Counted from the first letter of the stretch, positions 1 through 7,035 are shown. The stretch is 10,304 nt of DNA from Actinomycetota bacterium (GCA_016870425.1 VGBQ01000086.1:1-10304), one strand, 5' to 3'. Numbers and translations are program-made. Notes: generated from the letters alone by a model not told the origin.

Positions 1-288
1 GAACAGATGGTCGGGCAGCACGGTGCCGTAGACATTGGCGACGTCGGTGCGCATCACCAGGGCGGGACGGCGGCGACCGCCCTGGGACTGCAGGAGCCTG
101 GCCTGACCGGGCGTGAGCTGGATGGCGTCAGGATCGGCCTGGACCAGCACGGACACCGCCGCGGGCAGGTCCTCGATGCCGGCGAGGAATCCCCCCTGGC
201 CGAAGAACCCGTGGTCCACCGCGATATCGAGGCAGCGTCCGGAGTCCGGGTTGAACAGGCGGCGCAGTCGGTAGCCGGAGTCGGACAT
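1..288 (-). CDS. Class I aldolase of the DeoC/LacD/FbaB (DhnA-like) type, N-terminal part
   Basis: Probable Schiff-base (class I) aldolase that splits a phosphorylated ketose or related sugar phosphate in the cytoplasm. Only the first 96 residues are in the window; the gene runs off the left edge. The N-terminus reads RLRRLFNPDSGRCLDIAVDHG, the typical opening of this family (arginine-rich start, NP-SGR, then strand 1 ending in a DHG motif that contacts substrate). Further on, PALVMRTDVANVYG (about residues 76-89) matches the conserved strand carrying the RTD motif. The catalytic lysine lies outside the window, so activity cannot be judged. The ATG at 288 is preceded at close range by a strong AGGGAGGG ribosome binding site (about 291-298). 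It is divergent from the isomerase and kinase genes at 387-2782, suggesting a joint sugar pathway. The exact substrate (fructose, tagatose, sulfo- or deoxy-sugar phosphate) cannot be told. Confidence 0.8.
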   Translation of the reverse strand, partial: MSDSGYRLRRLFNPDSGRCLDIAVDHGFFGQGGFLAGIEDLPAAVSVLVQADPDAIQLTPGQARLLQSQGGRRRPALVMRTDVANVYGTVLPDHLF

Positions 289-386
289 GACCCTCCCTGC
301 AGGTCGTCGGAAGTGTCCCCCGAGGATCACGCCAGCCTAGCGGGATCCGCGAGCGCCGGGCCCTGACCGGGTGCCAGGATGTTCCT
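289..386. promoter_or_regulatory. Divergent intergenic region between aldolase and isomerase genes
   Basis: This 98-bp spacer must hold the leftward promoter of the aldolase and probably the rightward promoter of the isomerase-kinase pair. On the minus strand TAGGCT (339 to 334) fits the loose actinobacterial -10 pattern TANNNT and would give a leader of about 40 nt, but no convincing -35 is seen. The rightward gene has AGGA at 376-379, seven bases before its GTG start. No clear operator palindrome was recognised by eye. Promoter placement is a weak inference. Confidence 0.35.
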
Positions 387-1424
387 GTGACCGCGACCTC
401 CGTGCTGCTTCCGGTGAACCAGTTCGACCACTTCTACCGCGGCGGCGATCGCATCGGCGCCCTGCGCGGCGGCCCCGGCGGCCCCCAGCGCCCGGAGGAG
501 TGGATCGGCTCGACGACCACGCGATTCGGCCAGGAGACACAGGGGCTGAGCGCGCTGCCCGACGACGGCTACCTCCGCGACGCCGTGATTGCCGACCCGG
601 CCGCCTGGCTCGGCCCCGCGCACGTGGCCCGCTACGGGACGGATGTCGAGGTGCTCGTCAAGTTCCTCGACCTCGGCCAGCGCCTGCCCGTGCACCTGCA
701 TCCCAATCGCGAATTCGCCCGACGCCACCTCGGGCTCGCGCACGGCAAGACCGAGGCGTGGTACGTCGTGGACGCGCCGCCCGGGGCACGCGTGGGCGTC
801 GGGTTCGCCGAGTCAATGCCGCTGGCAGATGTCGCCGCCATGGTGGCGGCACATGACAGTGCCGGGCTCCTCGCCTCGCTGCGCACGCGTGAAGTGCGGC
901 CCGGAGACGCGATGCTCGTGCCCGCCGGACTGCCGCACACGGTGCAGGAGGGTGTCTTCGTCCTGGAGCTGCAGGAGCCGACCGACCTATCGATCCTGCT
1001 TGAGTGGCAGGACTTCGCGGTCGACGGCGATCGCGACGGCCACCTCGACCTGGGATTCGATGTCGCACTCCAGGCCGTCGACACGACCGCGGTCACCGAC
1101 GCCGATCTCGACCGCCTCGTGGTGCGCCGCGAGGACATCGATCGGGCCGGCCTGACGTCCGCACTCCCCCGCGAGGCCGATGCCTACTTCCGCGCGCAGC
1201 ACATCGACACCCGGGCCGGGGCTGTCCCGGTCGACGCGGGATTCTCGGTGATCGTCGTGCTTGATGGGGCGGGCTCCATCACCTCCGGACACGGCACTCA
1301 CCCGGTCGCCAAGGGCGACGTCCTGCTCATGCCCTACGCCGCGGGCGACTGGACAGCCGATGGCGCGCTCGTCGCGGTCGCATGTCGGCCGCCCGCCCCC
1401 GACGCACCCGAGGCAGCTCGCTGA
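387..1424 (+). CDS. Class I mannose-6-phosphate isomerase-like protein (cupin fold)
   Basis: Probable zinc-dependent aldose-ketose isomerase of the class I phosphomannose isomerase family (345 aa, near the shorter bacterial members). Visible family marks are EEWIGS (37-42), the metal-binding PVHLHP segment (101-106, His103 and His105), GKTEAWYV (120-127, Glu123 as likely ligand), GDAMLVPAGLPHTV (173-186, His184 as likely ligand) and ELQEPTDLSILLEW (194-207). A second cupin-like domain follows, with GDVLLMPYAAG near the C-terminus. The GTG at 387 is chosen because AGGA sits seven bases upstream and the sequence begins directly with the LLPVNQ segment; an ATG at 380 is out of frame and stops at once. 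The stop is two bases before the kinase ATG, so the two are very likely co-transcribed. With the kinase and aldolase nearby, it may act on a catabolic sugar rather than in mannose activation, so manA is not assigned. Confidence 0.88.
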   Translation: MTATSVLLPVNQFDHFYRGGDRIGALRGGPGGPQRPEEWIGSTTTRFGQETQGLSALPDDGYLRDAVIADPAAWLGPAHVARYGTDVEVLVKFLDLGQRLPVHLHPNREFARRHLGLAHGKTEAWYVVDAPPGARVGVGFAESMPLADVAAMVAAHDSAGLLASLRTREVRPGDAMLVPAGLPHTVQEGVFVLELQEPTDLSILLEWQDFAVDGDRDGHLDLGFDVALQAVDTTAVTDADLDRLVVRREDIDRAGLTSALPREADAYFRAQHIDTRAGAVPVDAGFSVIVVLDGAGSITSGHGTHPVAKGDVLLMPYAAGDWTADGALVAVACRPPAPDAPEAAR

Positions 1425-1426
1425 CC

Positions 1427-2782
1427 ATGGTCGAGCGGCGCGAACTCCTCGTCGGCATCGACGTCGGGACCACTCGCGTCAAGGCGCTCGCGGTCACGCT
1501 GGACGGCACCGTCGTCGGGGAGTCCGACGAGCGCACCCCCTGGCGTCACGACGGCGCCTGTGCCGACGTCGACTCCGACGTCCTCGCTGATCTCTCCATC
1601 ACGCTGGCTGACCGCTGCCTGGACGATCCTCGTGTCACCGCCGGGTCCGTCGTCCGAGGCATCGGGGTGACCGGCATGGCCGAGGCCGGTGCTCTCCTGG
1701 ACGCGCACGGGCGGCCGTGCGCCCCGACGCTGGCCTGGCATGACCCGAGGGGGCTTGCCGACCCGATACGAGCACGCGTGACGGATGCGGAGTTCTGGCG
1801 CTCCTGCGGCGTACGCCTGAACTCCAAGCCTTCGCTGGCCAAGGTTCTCTACCTCTACGACGCATACCCAGGCACCCGCGACCGCGCCGTGTGCCACCTC
1901 AGCGTCAGCGACTGGGTGCTGCACGCCATGGGGGGTGAGCAGGTGGCGGAGCGGTCCATCCTGTCGCGCTCAGGGCTCTACGACGTCCTCGCCGACCGGT
2001 CGTGGCAGCCAGCGACCGACCTGGTGGGTCCCCTCGTCCCCGAGCGCATCGTGTGGGCCGGTGAGCCTGCCGGCACGGTCGGTGACCGGGCCCCCGAGCG
2101 CCTGCGGGGTGCGACGCTCACTGCCGCCGGCCTCGACCACGAGTCGGCTGCGTTCGCCATGGGTGCGATGCGTCTCGGCGTGCTCACCGACTCCCTCGGC
2201 ACCGCCGAGGCCCTGCTCCGTCTCTTCCCTCCCGTCGACCGCGACAGCATGGCTCGCCTGGTCGAGGGGGACATCGGCATCGGTTGGGGAATCGTCCCCG
2301 GATACCTCTGCACTGTCGGAGGACTCCTCACCGGGCTCTCGCTGGAGCGCATGGCCGCGCTCCTCGGCCTCACCGACCGCGATCGTCGTCGCGCCGTATC
2401 GCTCCAGGCCCTGGAGCTCGACCGCCGCTCGGTGCCTTTCCACATCGCCGAGACAAGCCATGAGGGATTGACCCTGTCGGGCGTGACGGAGGGACTGACT
2501 CCCGCGATGGCCTGGCGAGCCGCGGTGGACGACCTCATCGCACTGTCCACCGACCTCATCGACTTCATCGAGTCCGTCATCGGTCCCCGGACGGAGGCCA
2601 TGGTCACCGGGGGGTGGTCACACGACCCGACGGTCGCCCAGGCAAAGAGGCGCCAGCTCGGCGACTACTCCACGAGCTCGATCACCGAGGCCGCAGCCAT
2701 GGGGGCGGCGTACTTCGGAGGCATCGCTGCCGGCGCCTTGGAGCGACCGGGGCCCGACGAGCATCCAACCTGGCTTATCTAG
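1427..2782 (+). CDS. FGGY-family carbohydrate kinase
   Basis: ATP-dependent sugar kinase of the FGGY family (451 aa; members are usually 450-530), expected to phosphorylate a ketose or polyol in the cytoplasm. It has the two actin-like ATPase domains: phosphate-1 loop GIDVGTTRVKA (10-20), the GIGVTGMAEAGALLD segment (78-92), a GLDHESAAFAMG segment (235-246) with Asp237 as probable catalytic base, phosphate-2 loop DSLGTAEAL (255-263) and the nucleotide-binding VTGGWSHDP (393-401). The C-terminal EAAAMGAAYFGGIAAG (421-436) is the usual last helix. ATG 1427 is preferred over longer in-frame extensions because it directly precedes the first strand (RELLVGIDVG) and lies two bases after the isomerase stop, implying translational coupling; a GAGG at about 1408-1411 is rather distant. 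Substrate is not predictable by eye: the VTGGW variant is not the standard xylulokinase sequence. Confidence 0.9.
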   Translation: MVERRELLVGIDVGTTRVKALAVTLDGTVVGESDERTPWRHDGACADVDSDVLADLSITLADRCLDDPRVTAGSVVRGIGVTGMAEAGALLDAHGRPCAPTLAWHDPRGLADPIRARVTDAEFWRSCGVRLNSKPSLAKVLYLYDAYPGTRDRAVCHLSVSDWVLHAMGGEQVAERSILSRSGLYDVLADRSWQPATDLVGPLVPERIVWAGEPAGTVGDRAPERLRGATLTAAGLDHESAAFAMGAMRLGVLTDSLGTAEALLRLFPPVDRDSMARLVEGDIGIGWGIVPGYLCTVGGLLTGLSLERMAALLGLTDRDRRRAVSLQALELDRRSVPFHIAETSHEGLTLSGVTEGLTPAMAWRAAVDDLIALSTDLIDFIESVIGPRTEAMVTGGWSHDPTVAQAKRRQLGDYSTSSITEAAAMGAAYFGGIAAGALERPGPDEHPTWLI

Positions 2783-2823
2783 CCGAGCGTGTTGCGCCTC
2801 TCGAACGTCTTCGCGCCGAACGC

Positions 2824-3249
2824 CTAGGGCTGGCGTCGCAGGGTGCAGTCGGAGGCGAGGTCCCAGGACATGACCTGTTGCAGGCGTTCCAGGCAGTTGG
2901 TCAGCACCAGGATCCCGCTACCATCCAGTCGCGCCGAGATGGTGCGCCCGGATCGGTCGAAGCGGCCCTGGCGAGCCGTGATCACGACCCGATCGCCCAT
3001 CACGGTCACCGCCACCGGCAGACGACGGTCGCGGCTGCCGTCCTGTCGCTCAAACCTCAGGTGGCCGATGTAATCAGTGGCCCCTTCGTTCGCGGGGCGC
3101 AGCACCAGGTAGTAGCCGATGCGATTGTCACGCAGGGAGTCGGAGACCCACCGCCCCGACAGATCTGCGGCCACCGCGGTCGATGGCATTCCACCCCAGA
3201 GGAGGCCGGCCACCAGGCCCGCCATCGCGGCCACGAGGATCCTGCGCAT
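2824..3249 (-). CDS. Small secreted protein of unknown function
   Basis: A 141-aa protein with a clear Sec signal peptide: MRR start, a hydrophobic core ILVAAMAGLVAGLLWG and probable cleavage after an AVA motif near residue 27. The mature part (about 114 aa) opens with DLSGRWVSDSLRD and contains alternating polar and hydrophobic stretches (YYLVLRP, VAVTVMGDRVVITA, GRTISARLDGSGILVLT), suggesting a small beta-rich, lipocalin-like fold. Two cysteines near the C-terminus (in TNCLERL and SDCTLRR) could form a disulfide. I do not recognise the family. The ATG at 3249 is chosen because it places the signal peptide at the very N-terminus; a GTG at 3285 would add 12 polar residues ahead of it. It is convergent with the kinase (41-bp gap) and divergent from the cox accessory operon, so it may belong to neither group. 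Confidence 0.7.
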   Translation of the reverse strand: MRRILVAAMAGLVAGLLWGGMPSTAVAADLSGRWVSDSLRDNRIGYYLVLRPANEGATDYIGHLRFERQDGSRDRRLPVAVTVMGDRVVITARQGRFDRSGRTISARLDGSGILVLTNCLERLQQVMSWDLASDCTLRRQP

Positions 3250-3363
3250 TCCATGAGTGTGGGCCCTGCTGTCCCCCACCGCCACCTAGGGCAACGACGC
3301 CCGCGCCGACCTGCGGGGCCGAGAGCCCGCTGTTACCCTCGCTCCTGTCAAGGGAGGTTGTCC
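3250..3363. promoter_or_regulatory. Divergent spacer with probable promoter of the coxDE operon
   Basis: This 114-bp gap separates the secreted-protein gene from the first gene of the plus-strand operon. TACCCT at 3334-3339 fits the actinobacterial -10 pattern TANNNT and would give a leader of about 15-20 nt. A strong ribosome binding site, AGGGAGG at 3351-3357, lies six bases ahead of the ATG at 3364. No good -35 hexamer is visible at the expected distance, so the promoter is tentative while the ribosome binding site is firm. Nothing convincing was seen for the leftward gene. Confidence 0.4.
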
Positions 3364-3612
3364 ATGGGCGCTGAATCAGCAGACCCGGGTGAGGTGCTGC
3401 GCACGGTGTGGCAGGGCACTCCGGGGGCGATGCAGGACCTCGATGCGGAGTGCAGCCCGACCAAGGCATGTCGCAACATGAAGGACATCACCTTTGACGG
3501 CTATGCCGAGGAGGGGGGCGACCTCGCGACCGCCTGGCGCAACACCTTGGCCAAGGAGGGCAAGCTCGGCACCGGGTCCGTCGCCGATCTCGTCTTCGGC
3601 GACCCGGACTGA
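3364..3612 (+). CDS. Small protein of unknown function heading the coxDE operon
   Basis: An 82-aa soluble, acidic protein I do not recognise. It begins MGAESADPGEVLRTVWQG and has a cysteine pair in ECSPTKACRNMK (about residues 29-40), followed by a segment DGYAEEGGDLATAWRNTLAKEGK that looks helical. No signal peptide or membrane segment is present. The start is well supported by AGGGAGG six bases upstream. A longer in-frame reading frame reaches back to 2614 but overlaps the kinase and the secreted-protein gene and is not credible. Its stop (3610-3612) is seven bases before the coxD GTG, so the genes are almost surely co-transcribed. A role in CO dehydrogenase maturation is inferred from context alone; the Cys pair could bind a metal, but that is a guess. 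Confidence 0.65.
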   Translation: MGAESADPGEVLRTVWQGTPGAMQDLDAECSPTKACRNMKDITFDGYAEEGGDLATAWRNTLAKEGKLGTGSVADLVFGDPD

Positions 3613-3619
3613 GCGCGAC

Positions 3620-4486
3620 GTGGCTTTCGACACTCTCTCTGTCCCGCAGCTCACCGAGGATCTCCTCGAACAGGGCTACATCGCCGACCGCGGGCTGGCG
3701 ACCTCGGTACTCCTTGCCCTGAAGCTGGGCAAGCCGCTCCTGCTCGAGGGCGAGGTGGGGGTCGGCAAGACCGAACTCGCCAAGACGCTCGCCACCATGC
3801 TCGGTCGCGACCTCATCCGCCTGCAGTGCTACGAGGGCATCGACGTGCACCACGCCCTCTACGAGTGGGACTACGCCCGTCAGATGCTCCACATCCGTGC
3901 GCTGGGACAGTCGGGGGCGGGAGATGCCGAAGCGGATCTCTTTGGATCCCGCTTCCTGCTCGAGCGGCCCCTGCTGCGCGCCGTGCGCGCCGGCGACCGC
4001 AGCGTCCTGCTCATCGACGAGGTCGACCGAGCCGACGACGAGTTCGAGGCTTTCCTCCTCGAGTTGCTGGGAGACTTCCAGGTCACGATCCCGGAGTTGG
4101 GCACGGTCAGTGCGGAGGCCCGGCCCGTCGTGATCCTCACCTCCAATCGCACGCGCGAGCTCCACGATGCGCTCAAGCGCCGCTGCCTCTACACCTGGAT
4201 CGGGTTCCCTCCCGCCGAGCGTGAGGTCGCCATCGTCCGGACGAGACTCCCCGAGGTCGGCGCCGCGCTGGCTGCCCAGGTTGTCGCCGCCGTCAACCGG
4301 TTGCGCGAGATGGACCTCGAGAAGCCCCCGGGGGTTGCCGAGACCATCGACTGGACCCAGAGCCTGGATGCGCTGGGCGTCGACGCCCTGACCGACGAAG
4401 CGGCACTCGACACACTGGGCTCCGTGGTCAAGGACCGCGACGACCTGGAATTCGCCACGAAGAGCATCCAGGATGTCGTCGCCTGA
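3620..4486 (+). CDS. coxD: CoxD, MoxR-type AAA+ ATPase for CO dehydrogenase maturation
   Basis: A 288-aa cytoplasmic AAA+ ATPase. In Oligotropha carboxidovorans CoxD is a chaperone-like ATPase needed to build the Cu-S-Mo active site of CO dehydrogenase (established for the family). Motifs: Walker A GEVGVGKT (44-51), the family-typical segment QCYEGIDVHHALYEWDY (69-85), Walker B LLIDEVDRAD (130-139), then a sensor-1 and arginine-finger region VILTSNRTRELHDALKRRC (161-179). The GTG at 3620 lies seven bases after the preceding stop with no strong ribosome binding site, which implies reinitiation; the protein aligns from this point with the usual MoxR/CoxD N-terminus. The stop overlaps the start of coxE by 14 bases. 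Pairing of a MoxR ATPase with a VWA protein is general, so the cox assignment rests on the CoxD-like sequence plus the nearby coxL and coxG. Confidence 0.88.
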   Translation: MAFDTLSVPQLTEDLLEQGYIADRGLATSVLLALKLGKPLLLEGEVGVGKTELAKTLATMLGRDLIRLQCYEGIDVHHALYEWDYARQMLHIRALGQSGAGDAEADLFGSRFLLERPLLRAVRAGDRSVLLIDEVDRADDEFEAFLLELLGDFQVTIPELGTVSAEARPVVILTSNRTRELHDALKRRCLYTWIGFPPAEREVAIVRTRLPEVGAALAAQVVAAVNRLREMDLEKPPGVAETIDWTQSLDALGVDALTDEAALDTLGSVVKDRDDLEFATKSIQDVVA

Positions 4487-5639
4487 CACTGTCGGACAGG
4501 CGAGTCCAGCCGGCTCGTCCGGGTTCGACGCCCTCCTTGTCGACTTCGGCCACGCACTACGCGCGGCGGGCCTCCCCGTCGGGACCGACGACATCCTCAC
4601 CTTCTGCGAGGCCGTCTCGCACCTCGACGTCAGCGATTTGATGGACGTGTATTGGTCGGGGCGCACGACCATGGTGCGCCGCCGAGAGCATGTGCCGGTT
4701 TACAACCTCGTCTTTCGGATGTTCTTCCTCGACGTAGACCCCGTCAAGACCGATGAGCGCAAGCGCATGATGCGGGCGTCAGCCAATGCGGGGGCGACGC
4801 TGGAGATTCCCAATACCGAGCCCGGGCTGCCCGGCGATGTCAGTCCTGACGAGGCAAAGTTGGGCTACGTCGCGAGCACCTCCGAGGTCTACCGTCACAA
4901 GGCATTCTCCGACTGCACCGACGACGAATTGCGGCAGTTGCGCCGCCTGATGTCACGCATGCGCATCACCCCTCCGCGGCGACGCACACACCGCACCGCC
5001 AAGGCCCGTCGCAGCGCTACGCTCGACATGCGCCGGATGGCTCGCGACGCCATGCGCTCTCTCGGCGAACCCCATGACCTGGCGTACAAGCAGCGCAAGC
5101 ACAAGCTGCGCCCCCTGGTTCTGATCCTGGATGTGTCCGGCTCCATGGCGGACTACTCGCGCAACCTCCTGCAATTCGCCTACTCCGCCAAGCGTGCCAA
5201 CGCGAAGGTCGAGGTCTTCTGCTTCGGCACTCGCCTGTCACGCATCACCAAGAGCCTGGACAGGCGGGACCCGGACGAGGCGATGCGCCAGGCTGGCGAA
5301 GCCGTGCTCGACTGGGATGGTGGCACCCGCATCGGGGATTCCCTGCGTGAGTACACCCGTGAGGTGCGCCGCTCCCGGCTCGGTCGTGGCGCGATCGTGG
5401 TCGTCTGCTCGGACGGCCTGGACCGCGGAGACCCCCAGCAGTTGGAGGACGCCATGGAGACGCTCAGTCGCCTGGCCCACCGGATCATCTGGGTCAACCC
5501 TCACAAGGGCGATGCCCCCGTCTACGTCCCCGCGTCACTGGGCATGATCATCGCCGACCCGTATATCGACGAGGTGCACTCCGGCCACAATCTCGCTAGC
5601 CTCGAGCGACTTGCCGAGAGACTGCCGAAGGTGGGCTGA
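4473..5639 (+). CDS. coxE: CoxE, VWA-domain protein partner of CoxD
   Basis: A 388-aa protein with a C-terminal von Willebrand factor A domain, the usual partner of the CoxD ATPase in maturation of the CO dehydrogenase Mo-Cu site. The N-terminal part (about 15-110) is the helical CoxE region, starting FDALLVDFGHALRAAGLPVGTDD. A very basic linker (about 161-190, many Arg) precedes the VWA domain. The metal-ion-dependent adhesion site appears complete: DVSGS at 220-224, Thr285 in WDGGTRIGDSL, and the SDG at 313-315. The segment WVNPHKGD and the ending LASLERLAERL are typical of the family. The ATG at 4473 lies inside the last codons of coxD (14-base overlap), indicating translational coupling. 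The length matches CoxE proteins of other CO oxidisers. No transmembrane segment is present, so it is cytoplasmic or peripheral. Confidence 0.88.
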   Translation: MSSPDTVGQASPAGSSGFDALLVDFGHALRAAGLPVGTDDILTFCEAVSHLDVSDLMDVYWSGRTTMVRRREHVPVYNLVFRMFFLDVDPVKTDERKRMMRASANAGATLEIPNTEPGLPGDVSPDEAKLGYVASTSEVYRHKAFSDCTDDELRQLRRLMSRMRITPPRRRTHRTAKARRSATLDMRRMARDAMRSLGEPHDLAYKQRKHKLRPLVLILDVSGSMADYSRNLLQFAYSAKRANAKVEVFCFGTRLSRITKSLDRRDPDEAMRQAGEAVLDWDGGTRIGDSLREYTREVRRSRLGRGAIVVVCSDGLDRGDPQQLEDAMETLSRLAHRIIWVNPHKGDAPVYVPASLGMIIADPYIDEVHSGHNLASLERLAERLPKVG

Positions 5640-5641
5640 AA

Positions 5642-5944
5642 ATGAGATACAGCGTGTCACTGCAGACCGAGGGTGACCGTGAGGTGACCTTGGATGAGGT
5701 CGTCGAACTCGCGGATGCCGTCGCAGGACTGGGCGGCATCGCATCGGGCTACGGCACCTTCGGCTACGGCGCCCAGATCATCGTCGAAGCCCCGGACTCC
5801 GACACAGCCGTCGACATCGCCCTCGCCCAGTTCGCCGAGGCTGTCGCGACCACGTCCCTGCCCGCGTGGCCTGTGGCGACCGCGGAGACGATCGCCGAGG
5901 ACGAGGACTACGCCGACCTCGAGGACGAGCAGGGCCCGGCGTGA
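5642..5944 (+). CDS. Small acidic protein of unknown function
   Basis: A 100-aa acidic, soluble protein I do not recognise. The N-terminal half (RYSVSLQTEGDREVTLDEVVELADAV) suggests a strand followed by a helix. A glycine-rich turn GLGGIASGYGTFGYGAQIIVEAPDSD leads into a strand, a second helix DIALAQFAEAVATTS and an acidic tail (EDEDYADLEDEQ). The beta-alpha-beta-beta-alpha order would fit a small ferredoxin-like fold; this is a reading by eye only. It starts two bases after the coxE stop, with AGGTGGG of the coxE end as ribosome binding site, and its stop overlaps the GTG of the next gene (GTGA). Both junctions support one operon with coxD and coxE. A link with CO dehydrogenase maturation is inferred from context. 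Confidence 0.7.
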   Translation: MRYSVSLQTEGDREVTLDEVVELADAVAGLGGIASGYGTFGYGAQIIVEAPDSDTAVDIALAQFAEAVATTSLPAWPVATAETIAEDEDYADLEDEQGPA

Positions 5945-6393
5945 TCCGACTGGGCAGCCTGGCGGGTTATTCCTTCGAGGGGCCGCGGGCTCTCACCGGC
6001 TGGGTGCCCCCTGCCCTGCCAGCGGTCTACGCCATCTTGGCCAAGACCAACCCGCAGCGCCCCCAGGAATTCGCGGTCATCTACGTCGGGCACGCCGACG
6101 ACCTCTCTCAGGAGGGTTTCCCTCTACGCCATCCCCGCGCCCAGGCGTGGGTCAAGCGCGCCGAAGGAAAGTTCAACCTCCACGCCTGCTGGCTCGACGT
6201 GCCCGGCGGGACCCGGGCTCACCGCGAGCAGATCGCCCGAGAACTCATCGCCATCTACGACCCGAGCTGCAACGACGAGAAGTTCGATCAGGCGTGGAAG
6301 GACGAGTGGATCGGGGAATACGAGACCCCCGTGACCGACGCCCTCTCGACGGGGCGGGACCCGGCTCAGCCCCGCTCCGCCCCGTCGACGTGA
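5941..6393 (+). CDS. GIY-YIG nuclease-like fold protein, probably degenerate
   Basis: A 150-aa protein that resembles a small GIY-YIG domain. VYAIL (29-33) stands where GIY is expected and VIYVG (46-50) where YIG is expected. HADDL follows, then a His/Arg-rich stretch (RHPRAQAWVKRA). The conserved acidic residue could be Glu96 in HREQIARELIAIYDP, with Asn111 in the DPSCN turn matching the usual closing asparagine. The canonical arginine after YIG is not obvious, so nuclease activity is doubtful and a binding role possible. The GTG at 5941 overlaps the previous stop as GTGA; an extension upstream would run deep into the preceding gene. It closes the plus-strand operon and ends nine bases from the convergent membrane-protein operon. 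The fold call is by pattern only. Confidence 0.6.
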   Translation: MIRLGSLAGYSFEGPRALTGWVPPALPAVYAILAKTNPQRPQEFAVIYVGHADDLSQEGFPLRHPRAQAWVKRAEGKFNLHACWLDVPGGTRAHREQIARELIAIYDPSCNDEKFDQAWKDEWIGEYETPVTDALSTGRDPAQPRSAPST

Positions 6394-6402
6394 GCGCCGT
6401 AC

Positions 6403-6762
6403 CTAGTCGATCGTGACGCCGACGCCCTCAAGCAGGCGTGAGCGACGCGTGCCCATAGCTGGCCGGGCGACTCCCTCAGCCTCGTGCTCCTCGTGGTTGA
6501 AGGTCGCACCGGCGACGATGCCCTCCCCCATGCCGTAGAGCAGTGGCAGGGCACCCGCGACGACCCGGCCCGTGGTGTTGATCGACTTCAGGCCCGGTTC
6601 GATCGCCTCGGCATCCTTCTTGATCTGCCACACGAGATCAGCCGACTCCTGCAGATCCGCCGCGATCGCCTTCAGTTGCGAGCCGACGATGTAGAGGTAG
6701 ATCGCTAGGCCGGCGATCAGCGCGACGACGTCGATAACGGACCACCATGCGAGTGCGCTCAT
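6403..6762 (-). CDS. Small single-pass membrane protein (fifth of five)
   Basis: A 119-aa protein with one N-terminal transmembrane helix (about residues 5-27, VVALIAGLAIYLYIV core), followed by a long amphipathic helical stretch rich in charged residues (QLKAIAADLQESADLVWQIKKDAEAIEPGLKSI, split by the membrane edge) and then NTTGRVVAGALPLLYGMGEGI. The tail (about 88-119) is charged and probably disordered, and is absent from the other four. Absence of a signal-peptide cleavage site suggests it stays anchored; the positive-inside rule is only weakly informative here. The ATG overlaps the preceding stop by four bases (ATGA), so it is translationally coupled to its neighbour. Function unknown; it is the last gene of the coxL-coxG operon and converges on the plus-strand operon with a 9-bp gap and no evident terminator hairpin. 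Confidence 0.72.
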   Translation of the reverse strand: MSALAWWSVIDVVALIAGLAIYLYIVGSQLKAIAADLQESADLVWQIKKDAEAIEPGLKSINTTGRVVAGALPLLYGMGEGIVAGATFNHEEHEAEGVARPAMGTRRSRLLEGVGVTID

Positions 6763-7034
6763 GACCGCACCTTCCCGAGGACGCGACCGAGGAAGAGGTG
6801 GTGCTCGAGGCCCTCGGCGAGGACGAGCTCCACACCACCCGCGGTCGTGGTGATGAGTGCCGTGTCAGAGGTGTTGGCCTGCGCCGCCACGAGGGTGGCC
6901 TTGATCGCGGCCACCCGCTTGCGGATGCGGGCCACGAGGATCACGAGGATCGTCAGGAGCGCCGCCACTGCCAACACGACGACGATGCCGAGGATGTTGG
7001 CCATGGTCCACAGTTGCTCGACCTGGGAATCCAC
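6759..7034 (-). CDS. Small single-pass membrane protein (fourth of five)
   Basis: A 91-aa protein with a strong transmembrane helix (about residues 12-35, ILGIVVVLAVAALLTILVIL) immediately followed by ARIRKR, which by the positive-inside rule places the C-terminal part in the cytoplasm. The tail AAIKATLVAAQANTSDTALITTT lines up with the neighbouring third protein, sharing the A--NT core and a later Thr. The GTG at 7034 is taken as start because GGGAGG lies about five bases upstream and it follows the previous stop by one base; an ATG at 7004 (residue 11) is possible and would give 81 aa. Its stop overlaps the next start. Function unknown; grouped with CO dehydrogenase genes by operon context. 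Confidence 0.7.
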   Translation of the reverse strand: MDSQVEQLWTMANILGIVVVLAVAALLTILVILVARIRKRVAAIKATLVAAQANTSDTALITTTAGGVELVLAEGLEHHLFLGRVLGKVRS

Positions 7035-7035
7035 G

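Noticed and set aside
1334..1924. 196-codon minus-strand open frame opposite the isomerase end and kinase start
   Set aside because: Shadow frame: the plus strand encodes a coherent FGGY kinase N-terminus here.
2783..2823. Possible terminator between the convergent kinase and secreted-protein genes; CGAACG occurs twice
   Set aside because: The two CGAACG copies are direct, not inverted, and no stem with a T-run is evident.
3250..3285. GTG start at 3285 for the secreted protein
   Set aside because: It would put 12 polar residues before the signal peptide; the ATG at 3249 gives a standard signal sequence.
2614..3363. Upstream in-frame extension of the 82-aa gene
   Set aside because: It would overlap the kinase end and lie opposite the secreted-protein gene, and the ribosome binding site points to the ATG at 3364.
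3488..4672. 394-codon open frame on the minus strand opposite coxD
   Set aside because: Antisense shadow of a high-GC gene; it lies opposite coxD, whose AAA+ motifs are complete, and its translation shows no recognisable domain.
6394..6402. Terminator between the two convergent operons
   Set aside because: The gap is only 9 bp and no clear GC-rich stem was found by eye in the flanking bases.
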